Shown in pieces: positions 1-6,830 of a stretch of 16,139 bases of DNA (position 1 is the stretch's first letter; each line of letters opens with the position of its first letter). Below the pieces are notes generated by a model. The model did no database searches and was not told the DNA's origin. It was given only the letters and a program-made list of their open reading frames with translations. Made by a program: the position numbers and the translations under genes. Origin of the DNA: DATKZH01 sp964475955 (GTDB lineage: Bacteria; Planctomycetota; Planctomycetia; Pirellulales; Thermoguttaceae); NCBI GenBank assembly GCA_964475955.1, contig CAYYZY010000177.1, positions 1 through 16,139 of the forward strand, written 5' to 3'.

Positions 1-37
1 CCCGAAACCGCCCCGATCCTCCAAGATCAATTCCGGA

Positions 38-53
38 TTCCGTGAACGGTTAC
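38..53 (+). repeat. 16-bp inverted repeat, left copy
   Basis: TTCCGTGAACGGTTAC here is found as its exact reverse complement at 16087-16102. Flanking bases do not match. The sequence is itself nearly palindromic. It contains the TGA that interrupts the DUF4159-type frame. Confidence 0.7.
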
Positions 54-261
54 CACGCCGCGAGTCCGGCAGGACTTCGGGCCGTTTCATACACCGGAGT
101 TGGAAGGAATCACGTTGGATGGGCGAACGGCCGTCGTCTACAGCAAGTTCGACCTGGGAAACGGATGGGAGCAATTCCCGCAGCCGTACAGCTACGGCCT
201 GAAAGACGACTCGGCGCTGCGGATCGGCACGAATGCGATCGTCTACGCAGTCACGCACTAG
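46..261 (+). CDS. C-terminal fragment of a DUF4159-type protein, 5' end broken or missing
   Basis: The frame ending at the TAG at 259-261 reads like the C-terminus of DUF4159-domain proteins: PELEGITLDGRTAVVYSKFD, then LGNGWEQ, and a final RIGTNAIVYAVTH. The family pattern is a 'DGR.AV.YS..D.G.GWE' strand followed by a 'LRIG.N...YA.TH' end. These proteins are common in Planctomycetota and are of uncertain function. The same frame carries an in-frame TGA at 43-45, so it cannot be read from the window start as one protein; the next possible start is TTG at 100. The stop lies inside a 16-bp sequence that recurs inverted near the other end of the window, which hints at a rearrangement or chimeric junction. 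The family call is fairly good; whether this is an intact gene end or a pseudogene is open. Confidence 0.6.
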   Translation, partial: TVTTPRVRQDFGPFHTPELEGITLDGRTAVVYSKFDLGNGWEQFPQPYSYGLKDDSALRIGTNAIVYAVTH

Positions 262-391
262 CGGCTTTCGCACCCCCGGCCAGTCCGCCCGGAACTGTAG
301 GGGGCCTGGTGATGAAGCCGATCATTCTGAAAAATCGCAAGGGGTGGAAGCGGAGCTGCTCTCGCGCAGGCGCGAAGCAAATGCCAAATGG

Positions 392-547
392 GCGTGCGCG
401 ATTCGGCGCAACAAACGGTAGGGAACGCCCTCCGCGGCGTTCCGCGTCGTTCCAGATCCCGGAACGGCACAGAGGGCCGTCATACTGGCCCGGCACAGAG
501 GCCGTTCCCTACAGTCGTCCCGGGCGCGCGAAGGAATCCCGCACGGC
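392..547. repeat. MITE-like palindromic repeat, degenerate copy 1
   Basis: This is an imperfect palindrome. The left end (GCGTGCGCGATTC, 392-404 region) pairs with the right end (GAATCCCGCACGG, about 534-546). Internally, GTAGGGAACGCC at 418 pairs with GGCCGTTCCCTAC ending at 512. A 22-bp core (418-439) is identical to 14041-14062 in the second copy. This copy holds an extra internal duplication: the motif CGGCACAGAGG occurs twice, near 464 and 491. The rest of the gene-free stretch 262-643 shows only a short CGCGCC/TTGCGCC/TTTGCG run at 559-581, just after the element, which looks like another dispersed intergenic motif. I see no gene in 262-643. Confidence 0.75.
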
Positions 548-643
548 GAGAGTCTTTCTTCGCGCCTTTTGCGCCTTTGCGAGCCCCCTTCGCCCTCGAC
601 CTGCCGTCTCGAGCCCAAGCCGCCCTACGTGGGCCCGTGCAGC

Positions 644-1906
644 TTAACGCTTGCCGGTTACGTCGCGCTCGTACTGGCGGACCTCGTCCATCCAGGTCCT
701 GCCCAGCGGGACTCCCTGTTTCAGGCAGTGGTAATCCCAGACGGCGCCGAACGGCAGCGTCTTGAGCTCTTCGACCATGGCCAGCCGGGTGGTGAAATCG
801 CCGTCGACCTCCAGCTTCCGCAGCGTGGCGATCGGCTCGACGAGCGCCGCCAACAGGGCCTTGATCATCGCCCGGGTGCCGATCACCCAGGCCGCCACGC
901 GGTGGATGCTCGCGTCGAAGAAGTCGAGCGCGATGTGTACGCGGTCGAGGAAGTCGCCGCGCACGACCTCCTGGGCGATCGCCCGAAGGTCGTCGGTGAG
1001 GATCACCACGTGGTCGCTGTCCCATCGGACTCCTCGGCTGACGTGCAGGAGGATCTCGTCGAGGAAGACGAGTACGGAAGAGATCTTGTCGGCGATCGTT
1101 TCGGTTGGGTGGAAATGACCTGCGTCGAGGCAGAGCAGCTTGCCCGACCGGATCGCGTAGCCGAGGTAGAACTCGTGGGAGCCGGCCACGTAGGTTTCGG
1201 AGCCGATGCCGAAGAGCTTGCACTCGACGGCGTCGAGGTTGCACTTCGGGTCGACCGAGGGGGCGAAGATCTCGTCGAGCGACTTCTTGAGCAGCTCGCG
1301 CGGGCCCTTGCGGTCGATGGTCACGTCCTTGTAGCCGTCGGGGATCCAGATGTTGGTCACGCAGGGCGAGCCGAGCGCCCGGCCGATCGCTTCGCCGACC
1401 CTGCGGCAGGCGACGGCATGTTCGACCCAGAAGCGGCGGATGCCCTCGTCGCGGTGAGTGAGCGTGAAGCCGTCGGCCGCCTTGGGGTGCGAGAAAAACG
1501 TGGGGTTGAAGTCGATGCCGATCCCCTGCGTGCGGGCCCAGTCGATCCAGCGCGCGAAGTGGGCCGGCTCGACCTGGTTGCGGTCGACCGGCCCCGCGTC
1601 GCTTTCCAGGTACATCGCGTGCAGGTTGAGGCGGTGGCTGCCCGGGATGAGCCGGTAGGCCTGTTCCAGGTCGGCCCGGAGCTCGTCGGCGGTTCGGGCC
1701 TTGCCGGGGTAGTTGCCGGTGGCCATGATGCCGCCGTCGGCGAGGCCGGCCTCGCTCTCGAACCCGCCCACGTCGTCGCCCTGCCAGCAGTGCACGGAGA
1801 TGGCGATTCGGGCGAGGCGGTCGAGGGCGGCGTCGGTATCAACCCCCCATTCGGAGTAACGCTCCTTGGCCAGCGAGTACGCCTTTTCGATCATTGCCGT
1901 TTCCAT
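644..1906 (-). CDS. rhaA: L-rhamnose isomerase
   Basis: RhaA (EC 5.3.1.14) converts L-rhamnose to L-rhamnulose, the first cytoplasmic step of rhamnose use, with divalent metals. At 420 aa it is almost exactly the usual length. Family signatures are present: SVHCWQGDDVGGFE (37-50), GIDFNPTFFSHP (130-141), WIPDGYKD (187-194), FGIGSETYVAGSHEFYLGYA (232-251), LDAGHFHPTE (260-269), LLHVSRGVRWDSDHVV (286-301) and ALDFFDASIHRVAAW (326-340). Likely metal and catalytic ligands are E228, D261, H264/H266, D296/D298 and D328/D331. The ATG at 1906 is favoured because AAGGAG sits 7 nt upstream. No kinase, aldolase or transporter gene for rhamnose is adjacent, so it appears to be a stand-alone gene here. 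Function is confident by motif. Confidence 0.96.
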   Translation of the reverse strand: METAMIEKAYSLAKERYSEWGVDTDAALDRLARIAISVHCWQGDDVGGFESEAGLADGGIMATGNYPGKARTADELRADLEQAYRLIPGSHRLNLHAMYLESDAGPVDRNQVEPAHFARWIDWARTQGIGIDFNPTFFSHPKAADGFTLTHRDEGIRRFWVEHAVACRRVGEAIGRALGSPCVTNIWIPDGYKDVTIDRKGPRELLKKSLDEIFAPSVDPKCNLDAVECKLFGIGSETYVAGSHEFYLGYAIRSGKLLCLDAGHFHPTETIADKISSVLVFLDEILLHVSRGVRWDSDHVVILTDDLRAIAQEVVRGDFLDRVHIALDFFDASIHRVAAWVIGTRAMIKALLAALVEPIATLRKLEVDGDFTTRLAMVEELKTLPFGAVWDYHCLKQGVPLGRTWMDEVRQYERDVTGKR

Positions 1907-2101
1907 GGACGGACTCCTTCAGCTTGATCCCAGGGGGGGCCGGGCACACCCCATGCGGCTGGGGGCCGGGCCAGCGATTCCGCCGTGATTCTGGCCTTTT
2001 TCGGGCGAGATTGCCAGAGGGCGCGCCGGTTCCGCCTTGGCGGCGGCCGATTCGGGGGCGAGGTGCACCGAAAACGCCCGGCGTCCGCGTGGGAACGCCG
2101 G

Positions 2102-2237
2102 GCGCCGGCGACAACGTAACGCCGGCTTCCACGGCGTAGATGAACAGCGGATCGCGGAGCACGCAGACCGTCGCGGCATAGAGCAGGCTGCATGCCAGCC
2201 CGCCGATCCAGAGGTGCTGGCCGAGCGTCGCCAGCCC
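2102..2237 (-). other. Possible decayed membrane-protein coding fragment
   Basis: Just after an in-frame TAG (2238-2240), the - strand frame reads GLATLGQHLWIGGLACSLLY followed by AATVCVLRDPLFIYAVEAGV. This is a plausible pair of hydrophobic segments with protein-like composition. It then runs into a Pro/Arg-rich stretch typical of non-coding GC-rich DNA. There is no good start codon or ribosome site, and I cannot name a family. It may be the remains of a small membrane protein. The rest of the 1907-2373 interval shows nothing coding that I can support. Confidence 0.25.
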
Positions 2238-2244
2238 CTAGCAT

Positions 2245-2271
2245 CTTACCCATCTTGGATTGACGGGTAAG
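2245..2271. terminator. Hairpin downstream of murG
   Basis: A perfect 7-bp stem, CTTACCC / GGGTAAG, encloses a 13-nt loop about 100 nt past the murG stop. There is no T-tract on either strand, so it is at most a weak or Rho-assisted end of the mur transcript. Confidence 0.3.
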
Positions 2272-2373
2272 GTACGAGGCCGCCCGGCAAGTCCTTCTGA
2301 CGCAGTGCCTAAGCGCAACGGGGTAGTGTCCCCAGAGTGCGTGGCGCAGAGAGTGCATCGGCTGCGGAAACCA

Positions 2374-3567
2374 CTACGCCGCGCCGTCTGCCGCCAATTG
2401 GCGGACCATGGTGGCCACGTCCCAGGTGGCGTCGGGAAGGGCCAGCCGACGCATCGCCTCGGCCATCCCCGCGCGCCTGACCGGATTGCCGACCAACAGC
2501 GCGATCGCCCCGGCCAAGTGGTCGTCGAGTGGGCCGGGCAACTCGCGCTGGTCGAGCTTCAGGCAGGCGCCCCGTTGGGCGAAGACATCGGCGTTGCTGC
2601 GCTGGTGGTCGTTGGCCGCCTCGGGATAGGGCACCAAAACGGCCGGCACGCCCGTCGCCGCCAGTTCGGCCAGCGTCGTGCCCCCGGCCCGGCACACGAC
2701 CAGGTCCACACGCGCCAGCACCTGCGGCATGTTGGCGATAAACGGCACGACCGTCGCTTGAAGTCCCAGCTCCCGGTATCGCTGCCGCGTGGCTTGGAGG
2801 TCGGCGGTGCCCGATTGGTGGGCGATCTTCCACCCGGCCAGCGCGGCGCCCACCTTCTGCAAGGCCGGCGGCACGTTCTCGTTGAGCGACCGGGCCCCGG
2901 CCGAGCCGCCCAAGACGAGCAGGACCTTCGGCCCCCGCGCGCCCCCGCGTCCGTCGGCACGTTCCCGTTGCGGCGAGCCGTTTGCCGACCCGTTCCCGGC
3001 GATCGACCCGTTTCCGTTCTTCGGTCCCCGAAGCGCGTGCGCGAAATCGGGGCGGAGCGGATTGCCGGTGACGCGCACCGGGCACCGCGAACCGAAGTAC
3101 TGCCCCGCCTGCTCGAACGCCGTGCACACCAGCTTGGCCGAGGGGGCGAGCCATCGGGTGGCCCGTCCGGGCACCGCGTTTTGCTCCAGGAGCACCAGGG
3201 GCACACCTCGGCGGATTGCCGCCCGGGCCATGGGCACGCTGGCGTAGCCGCCCAGTCCGACCACGGCCGACACCCGCTCGGCGTCGAGCAACTGGGCCGC
3301 CTCGCGATAGCCGTGTACGTTGTCGGTCAGGAAGGGGAGAAGGTCGCGCAGCCTCCGCGGCAAGGGGTGGCAGGGGAGCGCGACGTACTCGAAGCCGGCG
3401 GCCGCCACGTGGCGCCGCTCGAACGGGCGGTCACCGCCGACGAACGTGATCCGCGGCGGCGGGGCGTCGCCCATCAACCGCGCGGCCACGGCCAGCCCCG
3501 GGAACAGGTGCCCGCCCGACCCTCCGCCCGCAAAAACGATGTGAGGACATGGTCCGGTCGAGGTCAT
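2374..3567 (-). CDS. murG: UDP-N-acetylglucosamine--lipid I GlcNAc transferase MurG
   Basis: MurG (EC 2.4.1.227) adds GlcNAc to lipid I to make lipid II at the inner face of the membrane. The 397-aa product shows the N-terminal glycine-rich loop FAGGGSGGHLFPGLAVA (12-28), GLGGYASVPMARAA (104-117), LLEQNAVPGRATRWLAPSAK (126-145), VTGNPLR (166-172), the second Rossmann loop LVLGGSAGARSLNE (217-230), HQSG (250-253) and the donor-binding stretch CRAGGTTLAELAATGVPAVL (292-311) followed by PYPEAANDHQRSNA. The ATG at 3567 is chosen because AGGAGG lies 9 nt upstream; a GTG at 3591 in the same frame has no such support. A Gly/Asn/Ser/Arg-rich insert at about 181-212, between the two Rossmann domains, makes it longer than the usual 350-365 aa. 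It is the last gene of the mur run, 114 bp after mraY. Confidence 0.96.
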   Translation of the reverse strand: MTSTGPCPHIVFAGGGSGGHLFPGLAVAARLMGDAPPPRITFVGGDRPFERRHVAAAGFEYVALPCHPLPRRLRDLLPFLTDNVHGYREAAQLLDAERVSAVVGLGGYASVPMARAAIRRGVPLVLLEQNAVPGRATRWLAPSAKLVCTAFEQAGQYFGSRCPVRVTGNPLRPDFAHALRGPKNGNGSIAGNGSANGSPQRERADGRGGARGPKVLLVLGGSAGARSLNENVPPALQKVGAALAGWKIAHQSGTADLQATRQRYRELGLQATVVPFIANMPQVLARVDLVVCRAGGTTLAELAATGVPAVLVPYPEAANDHQRSNADVFAQRGACLKLDQRELPGPLDDHLAGAIALLVGNPVRRAGMAEAMRRLALPDATWDVATMVRQLAADGAA

Positions 3568-3681
3568 GGTTCTGACCCTCCTGGCAGACAATGCACGAGG
3601 ACGACGCCCAACGGCGACGTCCGCACTCCGCCACTTCTCCGGTCCTCCGCTTATGTCTTCGCCATTCTTGCCGGGCGGACT

Positions 3682-4848
3682 TTACCGATTTTGGGGGGAT
3701 TGGGTAGTCCTCGCCCAGGCGGGTGGGATCGGCAGCTCGGCCTCGATGTTCAGCTTGAGCGTGGCCAGGGCGAGGATCGCGCACAGGGCCGAGGCGATCC
3801 AGAAGCGGACGACGATCCGCCCCTCCGGCCAGCCCCGAAACTGGAAATGGTGGTGCAGCGGCGCGCAGAGGAAGAGCCGCCGCTTGCGCCACTTGTAGTA
3901 GCCGACCTGGAGCATCACGCTGGCCGCCTCGACGACGAAAACCCCTCCGGCCAGAAGCAGCAGCAGTTCCTGCCGGCAGGTGACGGCAAGCAGTCCGAGG
4001 AGCCCGCCCAGGGGGAGCGCGCCCGTGTCGCCCATGAACACCTGGGCCGGGTGGCAGTTGAACCAGAGGAAGCCGAGCAGGCCGCCGATCATCGCCCCGG
4101 CGACCACGGTCATCTCGCCGCACCCGGGGATGCGCGCCACCCGAAGGTATTGGGCCAGCTCGGCATGGCCGCCGACGTAGGCCAGTCCGGCCATTGCGCC
4201 GACGGCGAAGATCAGGCAGCCGCCAGCGAGGCCGTCGAGCCCGTCGGTCAGGTTGACGGCGTTCGAGAAGCCCACGATCACGAACACGGCCAGCGGGATG
4301 AACCAGAGCCCGAGCGAGACCGAGGCTTCGGAAAGCGGCAGGCGAAGCGTGAGCCCGTCGGCCACGGCCGCGTGTTGCCGGTAGACCAGCAGGGCGGCGA
4401 CGCCGGCCACGAGGCACTGTCCGGCGAGCTTCGATCGGGCGGAGATGCCGCCAGAGTCGCCGCGGAGCTTGGCCAGATCGTCGACGGCCCCGAGCGCGGC
4501 CAGCGCGACGGCGACCACCAGCGCGGTCTGGAGATAGCCGTTGGCCAGGTCGCCGAACACGAGCACGCCGGCCACGAGCCCGCCGACGAGGAAGAGCCCG
4601 CCCATGGTCGGCGTCGCTTGCTTGTGCGCGTGGAGCCGGCGGACCTCGGGCGAGTCGCTCTTGATCGGCTCACGGAAGCGCTCGCGGAGCCACGCGATCA
4701 GCCGGGGCCCGAGCAGCAGGGCCAAGAGGAAGCTGACCATGGCGGCCGACGAGGCGCGAAAGGTGATCTTCTCAAGGGCCGCCAGCTTCCCGGCCCCAAG
4801 CACGGCCGTCGAGTTCCGGCCCAGCGAGTCCAGCAGCCAGAGGAGCAT
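3682..4848 (-). CDS. mraY: Phospho-N-acetylmuramoyl-pentapeptide transferase MraY
   Basis: MraY (EC 2.7.8.13) moves phospho-MurNAc-pentapeptide from UDP to undecaprenyl phosphate, making lipid I. It is a polytopic membrane protein with about ten hydrophobic segments. Seen in the 388-aa product: ATPTMGG (78-84), the catalytic pair D123-D124 with K127 in GAVDDLAK, NAVNLTDGLDGLAGG (196-210) with D202 and D205, FMGDTGALPLGG (271-282), and the cytosolic LCAPLHHHFQFRGW (327-340) with the triple His. The first ATG at 4848 is taken as the start. A TTG at 4875 in frame would add nine residues encoded by an intergenic repeat. No Shine-Dalgarno is visible, and a large hairpin ends about 38 nt upstream. 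The gap to murF is 426 bp, wide for this gene pair. Confidence 0.96.
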   Translation of the reverse strand: MLLWLLDSLGRNSTAVLGAGKLAALEKITFRASSAAMVSFLLALLLGPRLIAWLRERFREPIKSDSPEVRRLHAHKQATPTMGGLFLVGGLVAGVLVFGDLANGYLQTALVVAVALAALGAVDDLAKLRGDSGGISARSKLAGQCLVAGVAALLVYRQHAAVADGLTLRLPLSEASVSLGLWFIPLAVFVIVGFSNAVNLTDGLDGLAGGCLIFAVGAMAGLAYVGGHAELAQYLRVARIPGCGEMTVVAGAMIGGLLGFLWFNCHPAQVFMGDTGALPLGGLLGLLAVTCRQELLLLLAGGVFVVEAASVMLQVGYYKWRKRRLFLCAPLHHHFQFRGWPEGRIVVRFWIASALCAILALATLKLNIEAELPIPPAWARTTQSPQNR

Positions 4849-4886
4849 CGGAAGGGATGAGGGTTGAAGGATCAAGGATGAATGAA

Positions 4887-4941
4887 AAAGGATGAAGGAT
4901 GACGGAAGCCTTCATCCTTCCGCCTTCATCCTTCATCCTTT
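4887..4941 (-). repeat. Long hairpin of GATGAAGGAT repeats between murF and mraY
   Basis: Perfect 16-bp arms AAAGGATGAAGGATGA (4887-4902) and TCATCCTTCATCCTTT (4926-4941) enclose a further 6-bp stem, CGGAAG/CTTCCG (4903-4908 with 4917-4922). More partial units (GGATGA, GAAGGAT, AAGGATGAA) continue down to 4855. In the direction of mur transcription the hairpin is followed by a short T-run (CCTTTTTCATTC), which resembles an intrinsic terminator, although the stem is not GC-rich. It could be an attenuator, an RNA stabiliser or simply a dispersed intergenic repeat. Confidence 0.7.
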
Positions 4942-5274
4942 CCCAAAAGTCCCTGAGCAGCCGGAGGCGGTGCGGAGACACCGCCCCGGCGCTCAGTCAG
5001 AAGCCCCGTCGAGAAGCACTTGCCGGTGCGGCCGACCCAGAAGCCACATGATCCGGCAAGTTTGTTGCTCCTACCCCAGGAGGGAGGGTAGTGCCGGGTT
5101 CCCGCAAACCCCAACACAATCGACGGGACTACAAGCTAGTTCCTACGGCGCCCGCTTCGAAACGGTCCGCTCCGAGTCGGGCGCGTTTGTTTTCGTGGTC
5201 GATCAGCTCCTTTGGTTTCCGTTGTCTCGGCACGTTGTTTCGGTAGGGCTCGCAAACGTTGTATGGGTTGTCTC
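4942..5274. other. Gene-free part of the murF-mraY gap
   Basis: No supported gene. It holds a perfect hairpin GGCGGTG-cggaga-CACCGCC (4966-4985), a 6-bp stem CTACCC/GGGTAG (5071-5091), and a GCGCCCG/CGGGCGC pair near 5150-5187 followed on the + strand by a T-rich stretch. A 63-codon - strand frame (5117-4926) contains no family I recognise. Confidence 0.4.
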
Positions 5275-6666
5275 TTACGCGAGTTGCAGGGTTGGCAGTT
5301 GTTCGATGGCTTCGACCACCCGCTCCATCCCCATCGCGCGGGAGCCTTTGACCAGCACCACGTCGCCCGGCGCGATCGTTTGACGCAAGTGGCCGACGGC
5401 CTCCTCGGCCGTGTTGCAACGGATCGCATGGTCGTCGGGCATTCCGGCGCCCCGGGCACCGACGACCACGTGGCGAGCGAGGTCGCCACAGGCGATCAAC
5501 CGATCGGCGCCGCACAGGGTGACCACTTCGTTGCCGAGCCGGCGATGCAGCGCGATCGACTCGTCGCCCAGCTCGCACATGTCGCCCGAAACGAGGATCC
5601 GGCGCCCGGTGGCCGGGGCGTCGCGGAGCAGTTCGAGTGCGGCCCGCATCGAGGCGGGGCTGGCGTTGTAGGCGTCGTTGATCAGCGTCACGCCGCCGAC
5701 CTCGGTCACTTCGCATCGCATGGGCACCGGGTTGAAGTACTCCAGCGACGCGGCGATCTGGTCGAGGGGCACGCCCAGCCGATCGGCCACGGCCACGGCA
5801 CAGAGCGCGGAATCGAGGTGGTGGCGGCCCCACACGGGGACGCAGAACGGCCGGCCGGAGACGCGGAACCGGAGCCGGCCGCCGCTCCACTCGACGTCGG
5901 TGGCCGCCAGGTCGCACGCGGCGTCGCGCCCGACCCAAACGACCGGTGCGCGGCAGACCCCGGCCACGCGGCGGAGCCACGGGTCGTCGGCCATCACGGC
6001 GTGGCCCTGCGGCGGCAGTGCGGCCAACAGCTCGGCCTTGGCCTCGGCGATCGCCCGACGGCTGCCGAAACCACCCAGGTGCGCGTCGCCGACGCCGGTG
6101 ATGACCCCCATCGTCGGACGGCACAACGCGGCCAGCGCCGCGATCTCGCCCGGGGCGCTGGCGCCCAACTCGAGCACGGCGTAGTCGTGGTGCGGCTCCA
6201 TCGCGAGCATGCTCAAGGGCAAGCCCACGTGGTTGTTGTAGTTCCTCGGGCTGGCCACGCCGGCGAAGCGGGTCTTCAGGATGGTGTGGATCATCTGCCG
6301 GGTGGTCGTCTTGCCGACGCTCCCCGTGACGGCCACGACCGTGCCGGGGAAACGATCGCGGCTCCGCCGGGCCCACCGACCGAGGGCCGCCAGCGAGTCG
6401 TCGACCGTGATCGTCCAACGGCCATGCGGCGTTGCGACGGGCCGCTCGGCGACCACGCCCCCGGCCCCGCGGGCGAACGCCTGGGGGGCGAAGTCGGCCC
6501 CGTCGTGATTCGCCCCGGGGAGGGCCCAGAACACGTCGCCCGGCTCGACCTGCCGGCTGTCGGTCGCGACGCGGCCCAACGGCACGGCCTCGGCGGCGTG
6601 CCCCGAGGCCGCCACGGGCTCCAGCTTGCCGCCGATCGCGCGATGCAGCTCGTCGAGCGTGTTCAT
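5275..6666 (-). CDS. murF: UDP-MurNAc-tripeptide--D-alanyl-D-alanine ligase MurF
   Basis: MurF (EC 6.3.2.10) adds D-Ala-D-Ala to the UDP-MurNAc-tripeptide in the cytoplasm using ATP. The 463-aa product has the Mur ligase domain order: an N-terminal substrate domain with ATDSRQVEPGDVFWALPG (34-51), the P-loop VAVTGSVGKTTT (111-122), SPRNYNNHVGLPLSML (139-154), VLELGASAPGEIA (164-176), then NDAYNASPASM (330-340), GDMCELGDE (361-369) and VLVKGSRAMGMERVVEAI (437-454). The S-V-G-K-T-T-T form of the loop and the NDAYNASP motif separate it from MurE, MurC and MurD. The ATG at 6666 is preferred over an in-frame TTG at 6681; no clear ribosome site is seen. It lies 164 bp downstream of murE. Confidence 0.95.
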   Translation of the reverse strand: MNTLDELHRAIGGKLEPVAASGHAAEAVPLGRVATDSRQVEPGDVFWALPGANHDGADFAPQAFARGAGGVVAERPVATPHGRWTITVDDSLAALGRWARRSRDRFPGTVVAVTGSVGKTTTRQMIHTILKTRFAGVASPRNYNNHVGLPLSMLAMEPHHDYAVLELGASAPGEIAALAALCRPTMGVITGVGDAHLGGFGSRRAIAEAKAELLAALPPQGHAVMADDPWLRRVAGVCRAPVVWVGRDAACDLAATDVEWSGGRLRFRVSGRPFCVPVWGRHHLDSALCAVAVADRLGVPLDQIAASLEYFNPVPMRCEVTEVGGVTLINDAYNASPASMRAALELLRDAPATGRRILVSGDMCELGDESIALHRRLGNEVVTLCGADRLIACGDLARHVVVGARGAGMPDDHAIRCNTAEEAVGHLRQTIAPGDVVLVKGSRAMGMERVVEAIEQLPTLQLA

Positions 6667-6755
6667 GGACGATAGGACCAACGTGTTTCGCCGAAAGTGG
6701 ACTCGTGTTTTCGTTCGCTCGCAGCGAGCCGACGGATCGGCCCCCCGCTTCGCCG

Positions 6756-6773
6756 GACCGCACGAATGCGGTC
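6756..6773. promoter_or_regulatory. Hairpin in the murE-murF gap
   Basis: A perfect 7-bp stem with a tetraloop, GACCGCA-CGAA-TGCGGTC, lies midway between the murE stop and the murF start. A second palindrome, GCTCGC-A-GCGAGC, lies close by near 6717-6729. No T-tract follows, so this looks like an RNA processing or stability element rather than a full terminator. Confidence 0.4.
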
Positions 6774-6830
6774 ACGACCAACTCGTCACAACACCTCCTC
6801 GTCCCCCATTCACTCGCCGCCTGCCACTCC

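Noticed and set aside
569..1927. A 452-codon + strand frame opposite rhaA
   Set aside because: rhaA on the other strand carries every family motif; this frame has none.
2260..4860. An 866-codon open frame on the + strand opposite murG and mraY
   Set aside because: Its composition (Arg, Gly, Pro, His-rich) and full overlap with two clear enzymes on the other strand show it is a GC-driven antisense shadow.
4855..4941. CRISPR-like array in the GATGAAGGAT repeats
   Set aside because: Units are too short and irregular, with no unique spacers between them; they form a hairpin instead.
5212..6675. A 487-codon + strand frame opposite murF
   Set aside because: Exact overlap with a well-supported MurF; no domain or ribosome site.
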